Shown here in pieces: positions 43,901 through 56,999 of a stretch of 64,000 bases of DNA. The translations under genes were made by a program, and so were the position numbers. This DNA comes from Scatophagus argus. Taxonomy: Eukaryota; Chordata; Actinopteri; Scatophagidae. The DNA lies in contig NC_058516.1 in the NCBI RefSeq assembly GCF_020382885.2, positions 7,169,426-7,233,425 on the forward strand, read 5' to 3'. The notes under the pieces were generated by a model. It did no database searches. It had not been told where the DNA came from and saw nothing but the letters and a program-made list of their open reading frames with translations. How positions within the stretch are numbered: position 1 is the first letter of the stretch; each line of letters begins with the position of its first letter.

Positions 43901-46900
43901 TGGAATAACTGTCGTATGACTGTGAGCTTCCGACACTTTAATGGCACACAAAGGCAACATCGTGAAAACAAAAACCTAAACGGTGACATGACAAACGTAA
44001 TACTTGCTAAACGTGTGCATAACGGACACTGGCACTCTGTTCTTGTTAGCACTTGTTACCTCAGGAGGCCACAAGCACTGTTTTTCAACTATTTCAGTGG
44101 CTTTTTAATGTTTAGAACATCTTCAGCACATCTGCGGGTGTATAACATGATGACACTGAGGGACTCAAACTGAGGCTGCCGTTTGTAGACACTTTTTGAC
44201 TTGACCTTGACCTGTTTGGTGCAGCTGCTTTAAATGAAAGACCTGAGAGCATCGGGTGCAAACAGACTCACCATGACGGGCTTCGGCAGAGCGTCCTCTA
44301 CGCAAACGGAGCTGAGCGGCTGGCCAAACAGGCAGCCGCGGGCCGCCCCGAGGGACGGCTCGTTCAGGTGAGGGGAGGAGCCTCGCCAGAAGGCCCAGGT
44401 GATGAGCGAACGCCTCCTTTTAAATGGCTTCTGAGACAACTCTGAGGACACAGCACAGCGTCCCGGAATGCGTCAGCATTGTTAACGCTCGCTCTTGTAT
44501 TTCTAATTCCCGTTCAAAATGAATTACAGATGAGCTCACCTGCGGACAAGGGCAGCGTTTCGGCGGGTCGAGGTTTCAGGATGAACTGGCACTGCTTGTA
44601 CACTTGAAGCTGCTCCACCTGCGTGGCCACCTGTCTGTCCGCGGGTGGTGCAGCAGCATCCCTGCCGCTGCCATCGCCTCCCTGAGACGTCGTGTGTCTC
44701 ACATGACTCATCTGGATACTGAAGGGAAACTCATGACCTGAGACAGAGCACAAATTGCAGTATGACTCCCTTGTTTTTGTTGCTGCTGCTGCATCACCAG
44801 TGTAACATCACATTGGTAGTCAGCACGCACTCTCCTTCCCAACAGGAGCAACTTCATACAAAGCACACTCTTCTCCGGGAATGAATGGTTCCAGTGTCTA
44901 AGAAACATCTCACCCCTGTGCCAAACCTTACAGCCATCGCCCTTAGGCCTTTTCTATCACCACCCCCTACAGAACAGAACCAGGTCGTACAACAACACTG
45001 ACCGATGAGAGGATACGGGACGTTGTCTCTCTTAGAGATGACCCACAGCTGGAAGTCCTTCACGTTTCCCTGAGTGAGACAGAGACAAAGACGGTTAGAA
45101 AAACAAGACACACGCACACACCCACAGGGAACATCATGCTTTAAAAACCACATTGTTCTGCAGAGAGCAGGGAAAAACATCTTTCAGGAAGCTGAGGGGC
45201 GACAGAGCAGTACACTCTGTCGCTTTTCACACGCCCTGTGTTTACATCACATGTAAGCTGCACAACCAGGCTGCTTAGGCTACACGGCTGGGGAAACGTC
45301 CTCCCTCAGCTGATATGACGCTGATGCTGATATTATTTGGGAGTTCAAAAAAAAAAAAAAAAAATCTTTATTGAAACACAAACTATGTATTTCTACATGA
45401 CCTCAAACCTAATTTTGGCAATTCTGTACTGACATTTTTACTTTACTGCCAACATGTACACTGATGTGATATGTCTGCAACAGGCTGAGAAACTGGTGTG
45501 GCTTTATGTAATACGTCACCATCAAATGCAGTATATTGTGCAGAAAAATCATTCTGGTGTCCACACTGTCATTGCAGATATGCAGGCCGAGCAGACTGTC
45601 GTATTTGTTTTCCGTTACTCACTATGACGCTGAACTGCTGCAGGGCCAGTCGGACGACCTCATTGGTTGAATCCGAGTTGCTGACCGGGAGCGTCTTGGT
45701 CTAAGGGGGGGTGGGGCAGCGGACACACACGGGTCACGAGAACCACTGGTTCCATGTAAAATCTTCACCATGTTAACTTGGCACACAAACACGTAAGAGC
45801 AGATGCAGAAACACAAACTTACAACAGCAAAAGTATTGATCCCCTTCCCGTACACTCTCAGTGGAATGGTTTTAGGTTCTTCCTGCTCCTTCTCTGCTTT
45901 TATCCGACTGGAGAGAAATCACAGCAGAAACACGGAGTGTGTGTGTGACATTTCCTCTCTACACGCACACACACGCACGAGAACACAATTCATGTTGATA
46001 CGTGAAGGCGAGACTTTACCTTTTGAGGGCGGCGAGCCATTTCTCTTTCTGTTCTGCAGAGCTGAGGGGAACACAGAAGAACGGTTATAACGGGTTTTAT
46101 CGAGTTACAGAACGACTTAAATAGATTTTCATTTCAGCTAAAGCAAGATACTGGTGAACTGGTCTGGTGTGTTTTGTTTTTGTTTTGTTTTGTTCCCCGT
46201 TATTTGCATGGTTGGGATATCGTTCAGTTCCTGTGCTTGTTTTCTCTTCACGTGGCCTTTCAGGTCAAGTTTACACCCTCACCGGCGTGTTTACTCTTGA
46301 AACATAAACACATGGTACAGTCTCTGAAGGGAGGCAGCGTGAACGTGAATCCCGATCGAGTTTATAGACGCCTAATGTTAATGTTGTCGCTTTGACTCTC
46401 GTTAAAGGACCTCCTCAGATGAACACGTTCTGAACACAAACAAAACAGATGAAACACATGCATAAGTCGACTGCGTGTTTATCTGAACATATGCCGGGAT
46501 TAATCTGTGTTTATGCACTCGGCACATTCCGGTGCACGCCGCCGTTTGTGTGTGTTTTTGTCCTTGTGCGCAGATGTACAACAACATAAATAATGACACC
46601 GCTGAACTAGCTTAAGGCATTAACACGTCGACGTTTGTCTCCGCGTTACCTAAACGTGGCGGCGTAGTTGCAGGTCGGCCAGCCCACGACGAAGCTCCTC
46701 TCGGGGTTCATGCTTCCCTCACACACCTCGTCCACGCAGCCTGCCGTCCACATCTCACACACGCGCACCTGGGCCTTCTGCTTGAAGTGGTTGGCTGATC
46801 TGGGAACGCAGGGAGAGACGTGAGCGCCATCGTGAAGGCGCACATCCACGCTCCAGTCTTAGCCTCAGACCCTGATATTAGCCTAATTCGCCGCTGACGG

Positions 46901-48034
46901 ACACAAGGAGCAGACCAAACTGTTCATCACAGGGATAAAAATGCAGCAACACGCACACAAACACTTGCGCTTACTTGGCTTTGGCCATCACCAGTATGTC
47001 AGTGAACAGGAAGAGGTGTCGGTCCTGCGTCTGCATCCCGGTCTTGAGCTGAGCATGTCCGTGGAGAAGAAACGACCTATCGGAGTTGGCGAGGAAGGAC
47101 TGGACCAACGGGCAGGTCTCTGGGCACACAGGAACCAGGAAGCTCTCTCTGCAATACCAACACACGGAGTCAAAATCACTGACGGATTTTATTTAATACA
47201 TCAAAATGTCTTGCTTTAGTACAAGGATCCTTTTGATTTATTCTGCAAACAGATTCATGTTTTTGAGCCTAAGGTTTTCTCTTTGGGTGTTTTGTAACCC
47301 CGGAGATCAAACTTTGACTGCAAGCAATCCTTTGTTCCTTTAAGACCTTTTTAATACCGCACAGAATGTAACTGATCGAGTTTAACAGTCATACCAACAA
47401 ACTAACAACAAACTGAAATAGATTAACTACTTTATTGTTGGAATTATTATTTTTATTTACTTGGTCTGTTTACTTCACAACCACATGCCCTTTTTAAAGG
47501 AACATTTACTGGATTTCTCTCCAGAAGTAAAACGTTGAATTACTCCACTCAGGGGGGGCAAAGTGGGTCAGAAGGCCCAAAATCAAAAGAAAAAAAATAA
47601 TTAGCCTTTTTTTGACCTTTCACTGCACATTTCATCTGGACTGAAGAGCAATTTCAACCAAATATGACAAGAACAAAAAACGGCTGAAAACAGAAAAGAT
47701 TTCTGATGGAACAAATCCACTCGCCGTACGAGACGGAAATAACAACGGATATTATTTCGAGAACTGATTTCATGCGAGTAGTAAACTACGTGAACCATGT
47801 CAACACTGAGCACGATGTCACAAAACAAGAACACAAACACTGTCAACAGGCCAGGTGCCCCGCCTCACCCTCTGTGGAGGTTTTTAACGAGGTTATTTTT
47901 TCTTCACTTTTCCAGTCCATATGTTCAACGGCAGGGCTATTAATAGATGCCTGATCCTCTGGTAAGTCTAGTTACAGGAGGATTATCTATCCAGTGGATT
48001 CAACACCTCACTCTGGGTTGTGCCTGGGGAATGA

Positions 48035-48073
<39 letters not shown>

Positions 48074-51000
48074 TGTGTGCGTGCACACGTGGGTGGCGTC
48101 ACCTCAGTGACCTCTGTCTAAGACAACTGGATGAGGTATGGCTGTTTCTGAGGATGTTGTAACTGACCTGCTCGCTGTGGTGAGGGCTGCAGGTACCTGC
48201 GGTCACACTGAACATCACGGTTTGGCTGAAACCCTGAACGAGCCGCGCTGTTGATACTGCTCACCCAGGTGATCACGTACAGCGCGTACATGTATACGAC
48301 TACGGGCTGGAATACGGGGAGGGGCATGAATGTAATGTTTTAGGTATGGTTTACTGTAGGGAAAATTCTCTGCCTCTGCTATGAATGGAGTTTGTATCAG
48401 CCATAAAGACGATTTAGATGGGAAAAGAAAAACTCGACTTCTCCTTAATTCTACATAAATCTCTATGATAGCTTGTATAATAAAGTCTCACCGCACAAAT
48501 ATCCAACGTGCTGCACCACATACAGAAATTACACAATATAAAAATTACAAGCTTAAAAAAAATATCCCCAAAACATGGAACAATAACTACATTTGATTGT
48601 TTAAGTAAACAGACCGAGTCAAGATCCCTACATTATCATTACCTTTAAAAATGAAATCTCACCATCCCACTTTCACATTCACAGCCCACGAGCAGACTAC
48701 CCAATGAATTGCTGTCCAAGTAAATCAGGAGCTAAACACACACACACAGCTGCTGCAGATTCACTGTAAACCACAGTGCACAGTATATGAGTCTGGCCTT
48801 TAAATGTTTTTTTTTTACAGTACCTGGAGAGAGTCTTGGACCTGGTGAGAGCCTTGGTGATGACCAGAGACGGGGCGGACTGGCGACGGTAACTCTGAGA
48901 CTTCATCCGCTACAAGACAAGAGACAACTCAGAGTTCAAACACATCACAATACCGTCTGACCACCGCATTATTAAACACACACACATGCATGTAACAAAG
49001 TTGACTAAACTCAGAGAGAGAGAGAGAGAGGGAGAGAGAAGATGAATTAAGTTTCTATCTTTAGATCCCACCGGTATACATCAAAGGAAACCAACTATTC
49101 AGAGCCTCCGAGCCGCCCATCCTGTTCTCCTTAATGTGATATCTCAGGAGAGGTTGAGGGAACTTCTTCACATTTGGCACCAACGTCCTCTTGGACTCAG
49201 GCACGAAGCAGCAGAGCGGCGAGGAGGGGGGAGTCGGGCATCAGTGAGCACCCGCCTCTGGAGGGCTGAGCGATGCTACTGGACTACCGCATCTTCAGGT
49301 ACGAAGTGGAACGACGAGAAGTCATGAGCTGGAGCTAGTTGGTTAGCGTGCTAACTTCAGTGCATACTTCTGCAATGCCATGCTACTGACATGACATCAA
49401 CACTTTCATTTATATTTTGCATGTGTTCACCTTTCCTCATAGCCTCATATTTGTTCTCCACTTCGGCTGTAAAATAATCCCAGATTTAAACACGCAGCAA
49501 CCTCACAGAGAGGTGGACTGAATATCCTCCATGCTTGTGTCATGTTTACACTTTCCTCATTCATTACACAGGCCGTTGTTCCACACGGTGTCCGACACAT
49601 TCATCACACCGCTGGGACTGTGGCCTCCAAAAGGAAGGGTGGGTTGAAGCAGGAGAATTTAAACACACAGGAAGGTCAGAGTGTGCACATTAAGCAGGTG
49701 GCAACATTTTACAGCCTGTATTGCCTTCAGTAATCAGCTGCCTCTGTCTGCCTGTGCCCGACACTCCTGACCTCTCTCACACCTCAACTACTCACTTATT
49801 TATATTTTAGTGTGTGTAAGTATTAAAGTTGTGTCTGTGGTGTCAACATATAAGATGAATGTGCTGCTCCCACGGTGCCGCACCCCACCGGGAGCTGCTT
49901 GGAGCCATATTGAGATCCTATTTTTCTCTGCTGGATCCTATTATCCGAGTTTCCCCGCATGGATCATTAAAGTTTAATTTAATCTAATTGAAGACGGATT
50001 TGTGAGTGCGAAGCAGTCTGACAAACAGCCCTTACATAAGCACACTTCTTTCATTGTATGTCAGATTAACGCACGCTGCGGTACCGTCACCAAACGGCGA
50101 GTGTATCTGGTCAGAAGACAGGTCACCTAACCTTTCAATCTAATGACTGAACTCTTCTAATGGGAATGACCTTGAAGTACACTAACTACAGCCATCTACA
50201 CTGACGTCTTATAATTAATGGCAGTTTGCAAGTAACCACAGCGACTCCCACGCTACTACTTGCATAGCAACCCTCTTTAACCACATCTCTTATTAAAACT
50301 GTTTTAAAGGAAAGCAATTATTACCATTTAACATGGTGAAGTTTATATTACATGAGTTTGATTTTTAGCTGCAGGAAACGGTGAAGGAGCACCTACAGCA
50401 AATGTGCTTGGCAAACTGATAGAAGTTAAACAGCAAAGGTAAAAACCCTAAAATTTAACCTGCTGCCTTTCTGCCTTTCCTGCTGCTATTTATTGTTTCC
50501 ATTATTTTATCAGTCATTTAGCACAATATAAAAATTCTGACGACAAAACCAGACTGGACTAAAATGCTGTCAAAACATGATATTATTCATTGTTATTTAC
50601 TTGACATTATATTCATTATTAATAGTGAAAACATAACCCAAGTTAATCTGATTTTAAAAACTGCACTGAAGCGTTCTTTCCCTCTTTTTTCAGAATGTCG
50701 ACTCTCAATAACTGATGAAGATGCACCTCAATAATGTAATTATTAGGCCATAAGCATAATTTTCAGTAAACGGCTGCAGTTTTACCGTGCGGTTACACCG
50801 AGAGCCAACGTGGTCAGTGAGGTAACCGTTTGTACAGCCAGTCGTAGTCAGCCAACAATAAACGTGCTTGTCAATGAATTCACAAGCAGCGGTGTCAGCT
50901 CGGCCTCCGGCCGGTCACATGGCCCTCACCTTGCAGGTTGCTGCGTTGCCTTGAGTCTCCCGTACAAAGTTAAACAGAGGCTTATAAGTCTGTCACTGGT

Positions 51001-52870
51001 TTTGAGCTGATAAACTCGGGGAACCACCAAGTTATTACATTTCACCCTGAGGGGGACACTAATGTGTGCAACAAATCTCATGGCAGTCTATCTAATAAGT
51101 GTAGAGAGAGAGAGACGCTGAGAAAAGCTCAATCCCTCTCCATCCTATAACCACCGTGCACGTCCACACATATCTGACAATATTTCACAATGTAATATGA
51201 CTGATTTAGTGGGGGGGTCACATAGTGGTGAAACATTCCTTACACTCCAGCCAAGACAAGACAACGCTGCCTTTCACGCCTAAAAATAAACTTGAAGGGC
51301 TTTAATGCTGGGAAACAAATCTAATGGGTAACACCAGCCCAGCCTGAATATCACACACTATGATTCAGAACAGAACAGAGAGCAGCTAACAGGAAATTCA
51401 TTCATGGAGCGGGGGGCCACAGGTCCCACTCAACTGACTAAAACCGATAGGGCAGCAGCCACGCTGAAAACTTTAATTTGTGGCCAAAATTCTGAAACGC
51501 GCGAACACACATTTTACTCATTACAGAGCCCACTGTACTCGCTCATATTGCAGAAGGGATCGGCAGCAGGGGGCCGACATACTGCACTTCTGTATCTTCT
51601 TGATTCAGAACAGGCTGTGCAGAGCAGAAGGTGGAGCCGATGCGGCGTCACTCATTAATGAAAACAAGGACGCGGCGCATACTGTGGCCTCTACATCACC
51701 ATCCATCACTTCTTCTGAAGCTCACACAAGCAATGCAAAAAGCAACTGCGCTCAACTCACAGCAACATAAAACAGAAAAGCGAGAGGAGCTGGAACACAC
51801 AAATACTGGGCCATTTTTCCTCCACAATAAACATTCAATGGCAGGTGGAATAATAACATGGAATTATAGTGGAGGGTTGGCTAAAATTCATATGCAGGTG
51901 ACAAAACTCAATAAAGTTGATTTGTAAAACTGCATTGGAAGACACTTAAATTTTACTCCCATGAAAGTGCTTGACGCAGCAAATGCTGTAACTGTGTACA
52001 GTGATATACAGCGTGAGCACGCAAAGTCTTACAGTGTGTTATTAAGCATTAACGTTTTTGTGTAATTATATGGGAGTGCAGCTGTTATTACATTATGTCA
52101 ACAAGCACTCATTTGGTTTAAACACACAGGAACACACGCTTGGAGAGTTTTAATTGTTGATAAACACAATAACAAACACCTAAACTCTCCGTGTATCTGC
52201 TACCAGCTGTAGTGTGTATTTATAAAGTAACTGAACAAATTATATAAATGCTATTTGGCAGCCGGAAACGATGAACTGAATGTATTTTAACAGAGTTACT
52301 ACCTATTGATCCTCATTCTGCTGAGACCGTCCACCAGTGTTACACTGTGTGGCCAGGTTGTACCTTAATCGCCGTCGTTTGAGCTCTACCCAGACGCGGG
52401 CTGACAGCCACTTGACTTCCTTCTGCATCGCTGCCATATTCCCGGTGTTTACGGCTGCTGCTGCGGTGTCTCGCACACCGGAGGCGGGGTGTCACTTGGG
52501 TAAGAGCCCTGAACTCTGAACTCACCCCTCACCCTCCTGGACAGCGTTGACTATACACTCATTGACCGGTCTGATACCTCCCGAGGAAAATTCGCTCGCT
52601 TGTCTTATTTCATCCGCGAAATGAGTCCACGCTGAGACGCTAAAATATTTATCATGGCGCGGAGTCATGCTGAAGTTCAACATAAAGAAATCACAAAGTT
52701 CCCTCGTCTACCTCTTTCTCCGTCGCAGTTAAAAGCGGAGCTCAAGTATCAGCATTAACACAGTGTGGAGACATAAAAAAAAAATCTCATACCCGTTTGT
52801 TGTCTTGCTGCCCGCCGCCTCGGCTCAGGCTGTCCTGCTGCTGCTGCTGCTGTGGAGACATGCTGTCCAT
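37847..52870 (-). CDS. arhgap20: Rho GTPase-activating protein 20
   Basis: RhoGAP with PH, Ras-associating and GAP domains; the human protein is a Rap1-regulated RhoA GAP involved in neurite outgrowth (family knowledge). Sixteen exons on the minus strand: 52870-52793, 48909-48824, 47148-46975, 46799-46650, 46061-46020, 45907-45823, 45700-45623, 45069-45003, 44737-44540, 44441-44272, 43642-43478, 42847-42735, 42646-42454, 41480-41366, 40939-40089 and 38626-37847. All phases close, giving 1,114 residues (human 1,191). The start MDSMSPQQ matches human MEAMSPQQ; RRQSAPSL, RHLFLF, KPFKRRRS and DSSYDSLENEL are family landmarks. Intron 15 (38627-40088) needs a GC donor (GAG|gcgagt). Intron 1 is about 3.9 kb. 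It faces fdx1 tail to tail, as expected from human 11q22. Confidence 0.95.
38247..38306 (-). other. arhgap20: Possible 60-base in-frame intron (exitron) in the arhgap20 terminal exon
   Basis: On the minus strand, CACAG|gtgtgc starts a 60-base segment that ends catctctgttttacag|GATGAG, a good pyrimidine-rich acceptor. The segment contains no stop in the coding frame, and its removal also keeps frame (NHR-MSGP), so both forms would make protein. Sixty bases is below the usual fish minimum of about 70, which argues for a retained form. Confidence 0.35.
38869..39042. repeat. Long inverted repeat (hairpin) in arhgap20 intron 15
   Basis: Left arm 38869-38940 and right arm 38967-39042 are reverse complements with a few mismatches and small indels. 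The core 38893-38932 against 38975-39014 is a perfect 40-base match, separated by 42 bases. The apical loop is 26 bases. The structure has no coding potential and no flanking target-site duplication that I can confirm. It may be a foldback or MITE-like element or a source of hairpin RNA. Confidence 0.95.
41366..44441 (-). CDS. arhgap20: arhgap20 exons 10-14, RhoGAP domain
   Basis: Exons 44441-44272, 43642-43478, 42847-42735, 42646-42454 and 41480-41366, residues about 320-571. The catalytic arginine finger is R394 in the motif TRGIFRRPAG, so the domain should be active. Other GAP motifs are DFLRSIPGSLL, LPKDNVLLLRYLLATLNGI and NQMTTFNLSVCIAPSMLWPP, including the N-L-x-x-C-x-A-P-S block. An unusual run of eight glutamates (residues about 453-460) sits in the loop after EEWMDVL, where human has a short acidic segment (DQGNDEEK). 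Confidence 0.95.
44540..45907 (-). CDS. arhgap20: arhgap20 exons 6-9, Ras-associating domain
   Basis: Exons 45907-45823, 45700-45623, 45069-45003 and 44737-44540, residues about 177-319. The ubiquitin-like RA fold begins at PKTIPLRVYGKGINTFAV and continues TKTLPVSNSDSTNEVVRLAL, FQLWVISKRDNVPYPLIGHE and FPFSIQMSHVR. In the human protein this domain binds Rap1-GTP, which activates the GAP (family knowledge). The loop after it (GGDGSGRDAAAPPADRQ) is longer and less conserved. Confidence 0.88.
46020..47148 (-). CDS. arhgap20: arhgap20 exons 3-5, PH domain
   Basis: Exons 47148-46975, 46799-46650 and 46061-46020, residues about 55-176. Reads are SDRSFLLHGHAQLKTGMQTQ, DRHLFLFTDILVMAKAK, VCEMWTAGCVDEV and ERSFVVGWPTCNYAATF, then AEQKEKWLAALKR. 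This is the beta-sandwich plus C-terminal helix of a PH domain, with the helix tryptophan present. Human ARHGAP20 has the same block (RHLFLFNDLFVVAK, MWTASCVDEV). Confidence 0.93.
48035..48088 (+). repeat. (GCGT)n microsatellite
   Basis: About nine tandem GCGT units, then GTGTGC and GTGCACACGT. Strict purine-pyrimidine alternation with C and G makes it a candidate for Z-DNA. It lies in arhgap20 intron 2. Confidence 0.95.
49136..49210 (+). repeat. Teleost interspersed repeat fragment (ctcaggag...ttggactc type)
   Basis: The order ttgagggaacttcttcacat then ttggcaccaacgtcctcttg gactcaggca corresponds to a very common fish repeat (ttgagggaatttcttcaaat, ttggcacaaacgtccacttg gactcaagga). Only one section is retained. 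Family name not assigned. Confidence 0.65.
49931..49990 (+). mobile_element. 3' tail of a fish LINE-like element
   Basis: gagtttccccgcatggatca followed by ttaaagtttaatttaatcta matches the canonical tail of fish non-LTR elements (tttccccactgtgggattaa taaagtttatctta). Upstream GC-rich sequence from about 49860 may belong to the same 3' UTR. No coding part remains. Confidence 0.6.
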
Positions 52871-54130
52871 CCAGCCTGCAGACGCCCCGCGGCTCACTGT
52901 CCGACTGCCCTCAGGTGTTGCACAGGAGAGAGGAATCCCATTAATAACTTCCGTCTCCGGAAGAAAAGGACCATGTCAACACAAGCTTGACAGGAGTCCA
53001 GGAAAAGTCTGCGATGGCGGCGCGTCAGTGCAAAACGTGACCTGCGACGAGAAAAAGTTAAAGTAGAAAAAAAAGAAAAGTTAAAAAGAAAAGAAGCTCA
53101 GCTGATCCACAGATCTCTCCCTCTCTCCACACACACACACGATATATGAGCAGCTGGTACCAAAAGCACCTCCTGTCTGGATTATCAGCTGCTGTGCCAC
53201 CTCTTAATGCGCCTTTACGCACAGAACGGAGGCGGCGCCGATACGCTGCAAAAAATAGGTCTACCTATTTTTAAATCACGTTGCTCCATCCATTCAGCAG
53301 ACAATTTGGATTTTTTTCAGATTTACACTACAAACAAACAAAAAACTAAGATTATTCGGCAAGAACAGCCGTTTTGCTGTGGAGTCCACTGTGGGAATCC
53401 CGTGGACAATTCACGTTCAATTACTACCACCAAAAGTGCATTGGAAACACGTTACTCTGCACAAACGGCAGAAAACAAGACAATCCTGTCAGTGTAATCA
53501 AACATCTCTCAAAAGCTAAACCAAGTGACAGAATTCTGTCATTATCTACTGCAAAGCTGAACAAACGTGTGAACAGTGACTTCAACAACTGAATCCTATC
53601 CTGGTACGTCCTCCTCCGCGACTTTCCTGGGCTGCTTTCTGGTTTTGAAGCTCATGTGAACCACGCCAACACAAAAAATCCGTACATTTTAATGTTCTTC
53701 TTAACACAACACATCAGAGGTTTCACTACACCAACCATAAAACATCAGGAGCTTTAACAGCTATTCTAACCTGTGGTTTTCTACAAACTCCTTCAACCCC
53801 AAAGTTCTGTTTTGGGTCTTCATACTTTTACTTCACCACATTTCAGAGGGAAATACTGTACTTTGTAAGCCTTAATGAAATATGTTTTATTTTAAAGCAA
53901 ACTACCCAACTGACACAAATGTTTTGCTAATCGTCAAAGTCATTTCTCAAGCAAAAAAAACGTTTTTAATAATTATGATTTGTTTTTAAACAAAGCAAAC
54001 AATTTAAAAGGCAAAGATGATCAATAGATTATTCCATGAAGAAAACAATCACTTTCAGTCCTGTAAAGTCACAGCTGAATGACAAACTGTACATTTCAGC
54101 AAACAAAATAAGTACATTGTGTATTTCTAC
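52871..54130. other. Upstream region of arhgap20
   Basis: GC-rich for the first 200 bases (likely 5' UTR and promoter on the minus strand), then AT-rich. No TATA box is evident. Minus-strand AATAAA motifs near 53886-53891 could be the end of a long pspc1 3' UTR, but this is not provable here. No gene is seen. Confidence 0.4.
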
Positions 54131-54139
54131 ATGCACAGT

Positions 54140-54290
54140 TCATCCATCCATCCATTTTCTCTTTGCTTTATCCAGGACTGGAGCAGGGATGCCCAGACTT
54201 CCCTTTCCCCGGTCACTTCCTCCACCTCTTCCGAGTGGACCCCAAGGCGTTCCCAGAAAGGGCTGGTGCGATGTGTGTTGGGCGACAGAT
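54140..54290 (+). repeat. Teleost interspersed repeat (ccatccatccattttct type)
   Basis: catccatccatccattttct, ctttatccaggactggagca, gcccagacttccctttcccc, then cacttcctccacctcttccg and accccaaggcgttcccaga follow exactly the order of a highly abundant fish repeat. The ORF 54036-54503 across it (LPFPRSLPPPLPSGPQG) is repeat-derived and not a gene. Confidence 0.85.
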
Positions 54291-56999
54291 GTGGGTGGGG
54301 GCCCCGGCAACCCAAACCCTACACAGTTCACTGAACATCAAATACTTCACCTGAGAACGGGTTTTAGCCATGGTGTCCAACCTTTTCAAAGGACTTTATT
54401 TTCTCAAATCAATTCATTTGAGAGATTTTTAGAAAGGAAACAGTTACCACGACAGCCAAGTGCCACACACTCCAACTGCGAGCAGCATCATCCGTGTAGA
54501 TAAGCCAAGTTAAAGGAATCATGGGAACATTTTCTACACTGAAACAAGTTATTTAGAGCCAACAGACAAATGTTACCAGATTATGGGTCAACAGCACACT
54601 GTCAGTACAGTAGCTCCAGGCTCTTCATCAGTCTGAATCCACATTATTAGATTCCAGTGTCTCTGGGAAACAGTCATGAATAGTACTCACTGCTATCTAG
54701 GCCATAAGGTTGTAATGTAGGCCACATTCAAACCTTCAACGAAGCAATACTCCCTCAATGGACTCTACAAAGAGACACGCAAGATGTAACAAAACGCTTA
54801 CGCTGGATGAGAGTACTTTAAGGCTACATGAAGGATGCGGGCAAACACCTGACTATATGAAGGGAGGGCTTCAAAATTTAGAAACCGAGCTTGTGAACTT
54901 GCCACATTTTCAAAAGGGAAAAAAAAAAATAAATAAAAAGACAATTGCCCCAAAATCGATTGTCCTTCTAGAAACAGAAGTGGGCCACAAACTGGGCTAA
55001 AGAAGAACCAGGCCAGAGAGTGAAGAACAAAGACTCAGAGTATTCATTCCCCAAATTGGCCACAATCAGCCCCGTTAAAATTGGATCACTTCAATGATTA
55101 CCTTCCCTCGTGTTGATAATGAACAGCCTTGGGCATGGCAAAGAAAAGCAACGCGCCCCCTCCTCACCGGCTCCAAACACACTTCCTCCACCCTAAAAGC
55201 ATCAATTGGTTTGCTATGCTTGTACCACAGGGGCAGTCGAAATGCCGGAGACACAAGTGATCCTTCACATGTCACTGCCACTTCTCATTTATATTCAGCC
55301 ACCAGGACAAGAGCCCAGCGAGTCGGAGAGATGAAATGCCTCTTGATTAAATGAAACGCACATGAAATCGATGGTTAGCAATCTGAATAGGGAACAATAA
55401 CTTTCAACAGCATCAGCTGTCGTCCCAAATACCGTTTGAATATAACACAGAAAAGTTGTGACAGATCTTCCTCATGAAAAGAAAGTCTGGGAAAAAAAGT
55501 TGCCAAAACACAACAATTATCTTTGCACATCAATTATAGCCTTGACACAATTAGCAAATGAAGTGTTTTAAGGTGCCAGTTTAGTTGATCGTAACAGCAT
55601 CAAATTATTACTCAAGTTTTACTAGGACAAGCAAGGATGACTTCACAGAAATTACTGTTTCAACAAACTCTGGGATTACATAATCTTTCTGGGATCACAA
55701 TCCAAATGGTACAAGCGCAAATCATTGACGTCGGCGATGTTACAACAGAACTAAAATGTCAAAAATATAAAGACTACAGCAGCACTGGTTTAACAGATCA
55801 TCTTTATTTGATATCGATGCAATACAATTTTTGAAAACCTACCTGTGGAATCACCGACAGTAACTGATGAACCATGTTGTATCAAAGTCACCCACCATCA
55901 CCATGGATCCCTCTTTAATAACAGTTTTGTATTTTCATAAGAGATTTAACAGCAGTCAAAAGTCGAATGTCCGTCAATTAAATGGAAAACAGCAACTATT
56001 CATAAGCCCCTGGGAACCACGAGGACAGAAATGTCTCCGTTTTCTGGTGATTTCTTGTATCACAATGAAACAGTACAGAGAATTCGGGATTTGTCCTTGA
56101 CGTGTCCTAAAACACTCACTAACTTTGTATCTCATTCTCAAATTATGGTCATGAAACTCATGTATAAAGCCCAGACGTTCTGAAAGACACCCAGTATATA
56201 AAATATATTTTGCAGACACCAATTAACGCATCTGCACATGTATTTATTTACATCTGTTTTCAATGTGGTGTCTAAACCCCAGTGAAATTAACTGCACCCG
56301 TGTTATTCGTCAGCGTTTAATTGATGACCTCCTCCTGGTCTTGTTCTGAATCTCCTATTTCCTTTTCGCAAATGCAAAAATGAACTGAACAAAAAAAGAC
56401 TTCATATACATACACACACACCCACACACTCACAAATATAATCTTCAAATTGACAGGCTGTGTGTTCGTGTGTGTGTGTTGGGATTTACCTCATCTTTCT
56501 CTGGAGGCAGAGCACGAGCGGGACCTATAAGAGATGAGACAGTAGAATATTTAAAACAAATATTCTCAGCGCTAAGCAAACAAGTAAAAGTGACTGATTC
56601 TGAATGACTAGCTGTGTTATTTCATGCAGTCTCTACAATGTGTGTGCAAGCTTTAGATGAACTTGATGACAGCGGACGGACGAAATCTGTGACAAACGCA
56701 TCAAACGCTTTCAGCTTCTTTAAACATAGAACCCACAAAGTCAAACTGTATAATCTTTAAAATAAAAATAAAATGGTACTTGACTTTAACAGTCTACAGT
56801 CAGTCTACACTTAAGTCTTCTTGGCTCTTCCATCTCAAGTATCTCAAGTAAACTATGTATAAGTTTTCCCTCAAGTCATAAATGCCAGGCATCTCACGTG
56901 TCAATAACCCTGCTCGCCGAGGAACTGCGTATGGGCTATAAGCGCACTGTCACTTAAGCGGCATCAGAAAGCACTCACTCCAAAGATTATTCTGACGTC

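Larger units (their letters stand above)
48910..52792 (-). other. arhgap20: arhgap20 intron 1
   Basis: A 3.9 kb intron between the initiator exon and the MKSQSYRR exon. It contains two repeat fragments (49136-49210 and 49931-49990) and a GA microsatellite (about 49012-49031). I see no other exon. Short ORFs around 51404-51927 have no recognisable product. Confidence 0.7.

Noticed and set aside
54036..54503. 155-codon plus-strand ORF
   Set aside because: It runs through a recognisable fish interspersed repeat and has no protein family features.
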